Of a stretch of DNA of 44,181 nucleotides, positions 43,300 through 44,181 are shown piece after piece. Position numbers and translations under genes: made by a program. Numbering within the stretch: position 1 is the first letter of the stretch; the number at the start of each line of letters is the position of its first letter. The notes beneath the pieces are model-generated. The model saw only the letters and a program-made list of their open reading frames with translations. It did no database searches and was not told the origin of the DNA. The stretch lies in contig JAUCBJ010001824.1 in the NCBI GenBank assembly GCA_032718475.1, positions 1-44,181 of the forward strand, in the 5' to 3' direction. This DNA is from Nemertoderma westbladi. Taxonomy: Eukaryota; Xenacoelomorpha; Nemertodermatida; Nemertodermatidae.

Positions 43300-43840
43300 A
43301 AAAATTTAGAAATTATATACACAGACAGACTTATACAGTTCCTCTATCTGCCGCTAGGGGGGCGAATTTACAGAAACGTAAGAATAGCTGTAATTATAGA
43401 ACCAACCATCAGATTCATCTGAAATTGGTAGTAGTAACCTACGAACATTGCTTAATTAGAAATTCTACACAGACAAATTTTAAAGGCTCCTCTGTCTGCC
43501 GCTGGGTTGCGAATTAAAAGAAACGTAAAAGTAGCTGTAATTATAGAACCAACCATCAGATTAGTCTCAAATTGCATTGCATTGCATTGCTTAATTATAA
43601 ATTCCACACAAAGACAGACTTTTACACACTGTAATTAGGTTTGTCCGTTTTACCATAAAACATTCATGGTTAAAATGGAAGTGTGAATGTATGTGAATGT
43701 GTTATATTTTAATGGTTCTTCACCGAATTTAAATCGTGTAAAATACCATGAAGGGTATTAGGCAAACAGAGACGCGAATTTTTCGTGGTGAAAGTATGAA
43801 AACCTAATTACAGTGCAGTTCCTGTCTGCCGCTAGGGGGA
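43300..43840 (+). repeat. Diverged ~150-bp tandem repeat
   Basis: Units share AAATTCTACACAGACA, CTCTGTCTGCCGCTAGGG, GAAACGTAARARTAGCTG and AATTATAGAACCAACCATCA blocks. Unit starts are near 43309, 43460 and 43600; the last is incomplete and a separate CTGTCTGCCGCTAGGGGG block recurs at about 43825. A (TTGCA)n stretch lies near 43572-43590. Confidence 0.8.
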
Positions 43841-43967
43841 ATTGTTAAAGCTCCAGTTCAACGTGCTTAGCACGGTTTAATAAACAATAAATTCATTTTT
43901 TATTCATTTACAGTATAATTATAACAGTAAAATGCAATGTATTCTATGTTCTAGTGAAATCAAGAGA

Positions 43968-43980
43968 GGGGGGGGGGGGG
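43968..43980 (+). repeat. Poly-G tract (G13)
   Basis: Thirteen G followed by TGGTGGGGG, close to the GGGAAAGG repeat copy at the right edge. Confidence 0.9.
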
Positions 43981-44033
43981 TGGTGGGGGACTGGACGCAA
44001 ATCCCATCTTCCGCCTCAATGTTAAATTCCCAA

Positions 44034-44181
44034 TTTAGGGAAAGGAACAGGTTACAGTGGCACGTTATTTTAACCAAAACAATAAACTAAACACAATAGA
44101 ACAGGTTACAGTTTTAATTTTGAGAGTAATCAGCTGTTATTTGCGTCAAATTCCCCCTGGAGTGGGGTGAATTTTTATTAA
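44034..44181 (+). repeat. GGGAAAGGAACAGGTTACA dispersed repeat, edge copy
   Basis: TTTAGGGAAAGGAACAGG followed by TAACCAAAACAATAAACTA. Similarity to the 7545 copy continues past it (ATTTGCGTCAAATTCCCCC versus the GATTGCGTCGAAAGCCCCCC region near 7637), so the family unit is over 100 bp. Runs to the window edge. Confidence 0.7.

Overview
The window is nuclear DNA of an animal. It carries two recognisable host genes, a metazoan-type EPG5 and a eukaryotic RPL34, in AT-rich sequence crowded with transposon-derived repeats. Both genes lie on the minus strand and both read through as single uninterrupted exons. No species can be named from the sequence. Dense repeats, long poly-G/poly-C tracts and frequent TAGGCCTA and TACCGGTA words would suit a marine invertebrate, but that is an inference.

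Layout. 1-852: unassigned. 853-4617: two ~547-bp arms in inverted orientation flank a 2.7-kb spacer that holds RPL34 (2311-2751, minus). 4795-6307: a diverged inverted repeat pair. 5577-13613 (R1) and 22204-28670 (R2): a long, nearly identical, noncoding direct repeat. Each copy holds a hAT-like element with three 74-bp tandem units, a MITE with 26-bp terminal inverted repeats, a tRNA-like sequence, a second hAT-like element full of CGTAT repeats, and a 123-bp hairpin monomer. R1 has eleven monomers and R2 has one. Between R1 and R2 (13614-22238, minus) lies a broken BEL/Pao LTR retrotransposon: 5' LTR, primer-binding site, long leader, Gag, protease and the start of reverse transcriptase. It carries two in-frame stops and two frameshifts, and it is cut off exactly where the YxDD active site should begin. 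RNase H, integrase and the 3' LTR are absent.

28671-30435 is AT-rich spacer with a fragment of the RPL34-flanking repeat and a C23 tract. 30436-38391 (minus) is an intact 2651-codon EPG5 gene, encoding the autophagosome-lysosome tether mutated in Vici syndrome. 38392-44181 is repeat-rich: an imperfect tandem, three copies of a GGGAAAGG-type repeat, a tRNA-derived SINE, the 3' end of a non-LTR retrotransposon, hexamer repeats and a ~150-bp tandem repeat.

The two host genes have no evident functional link. The most unusual features are the R1-BEL-R2 arrangement, the growth of a hairpin MITE core into a satellite-like array in one copy only, the ribosomal protein gene enclosed by long inverted repeats, and the giant intronless EPG5. 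All family assignments rest on recalled motifs; no database search was run.
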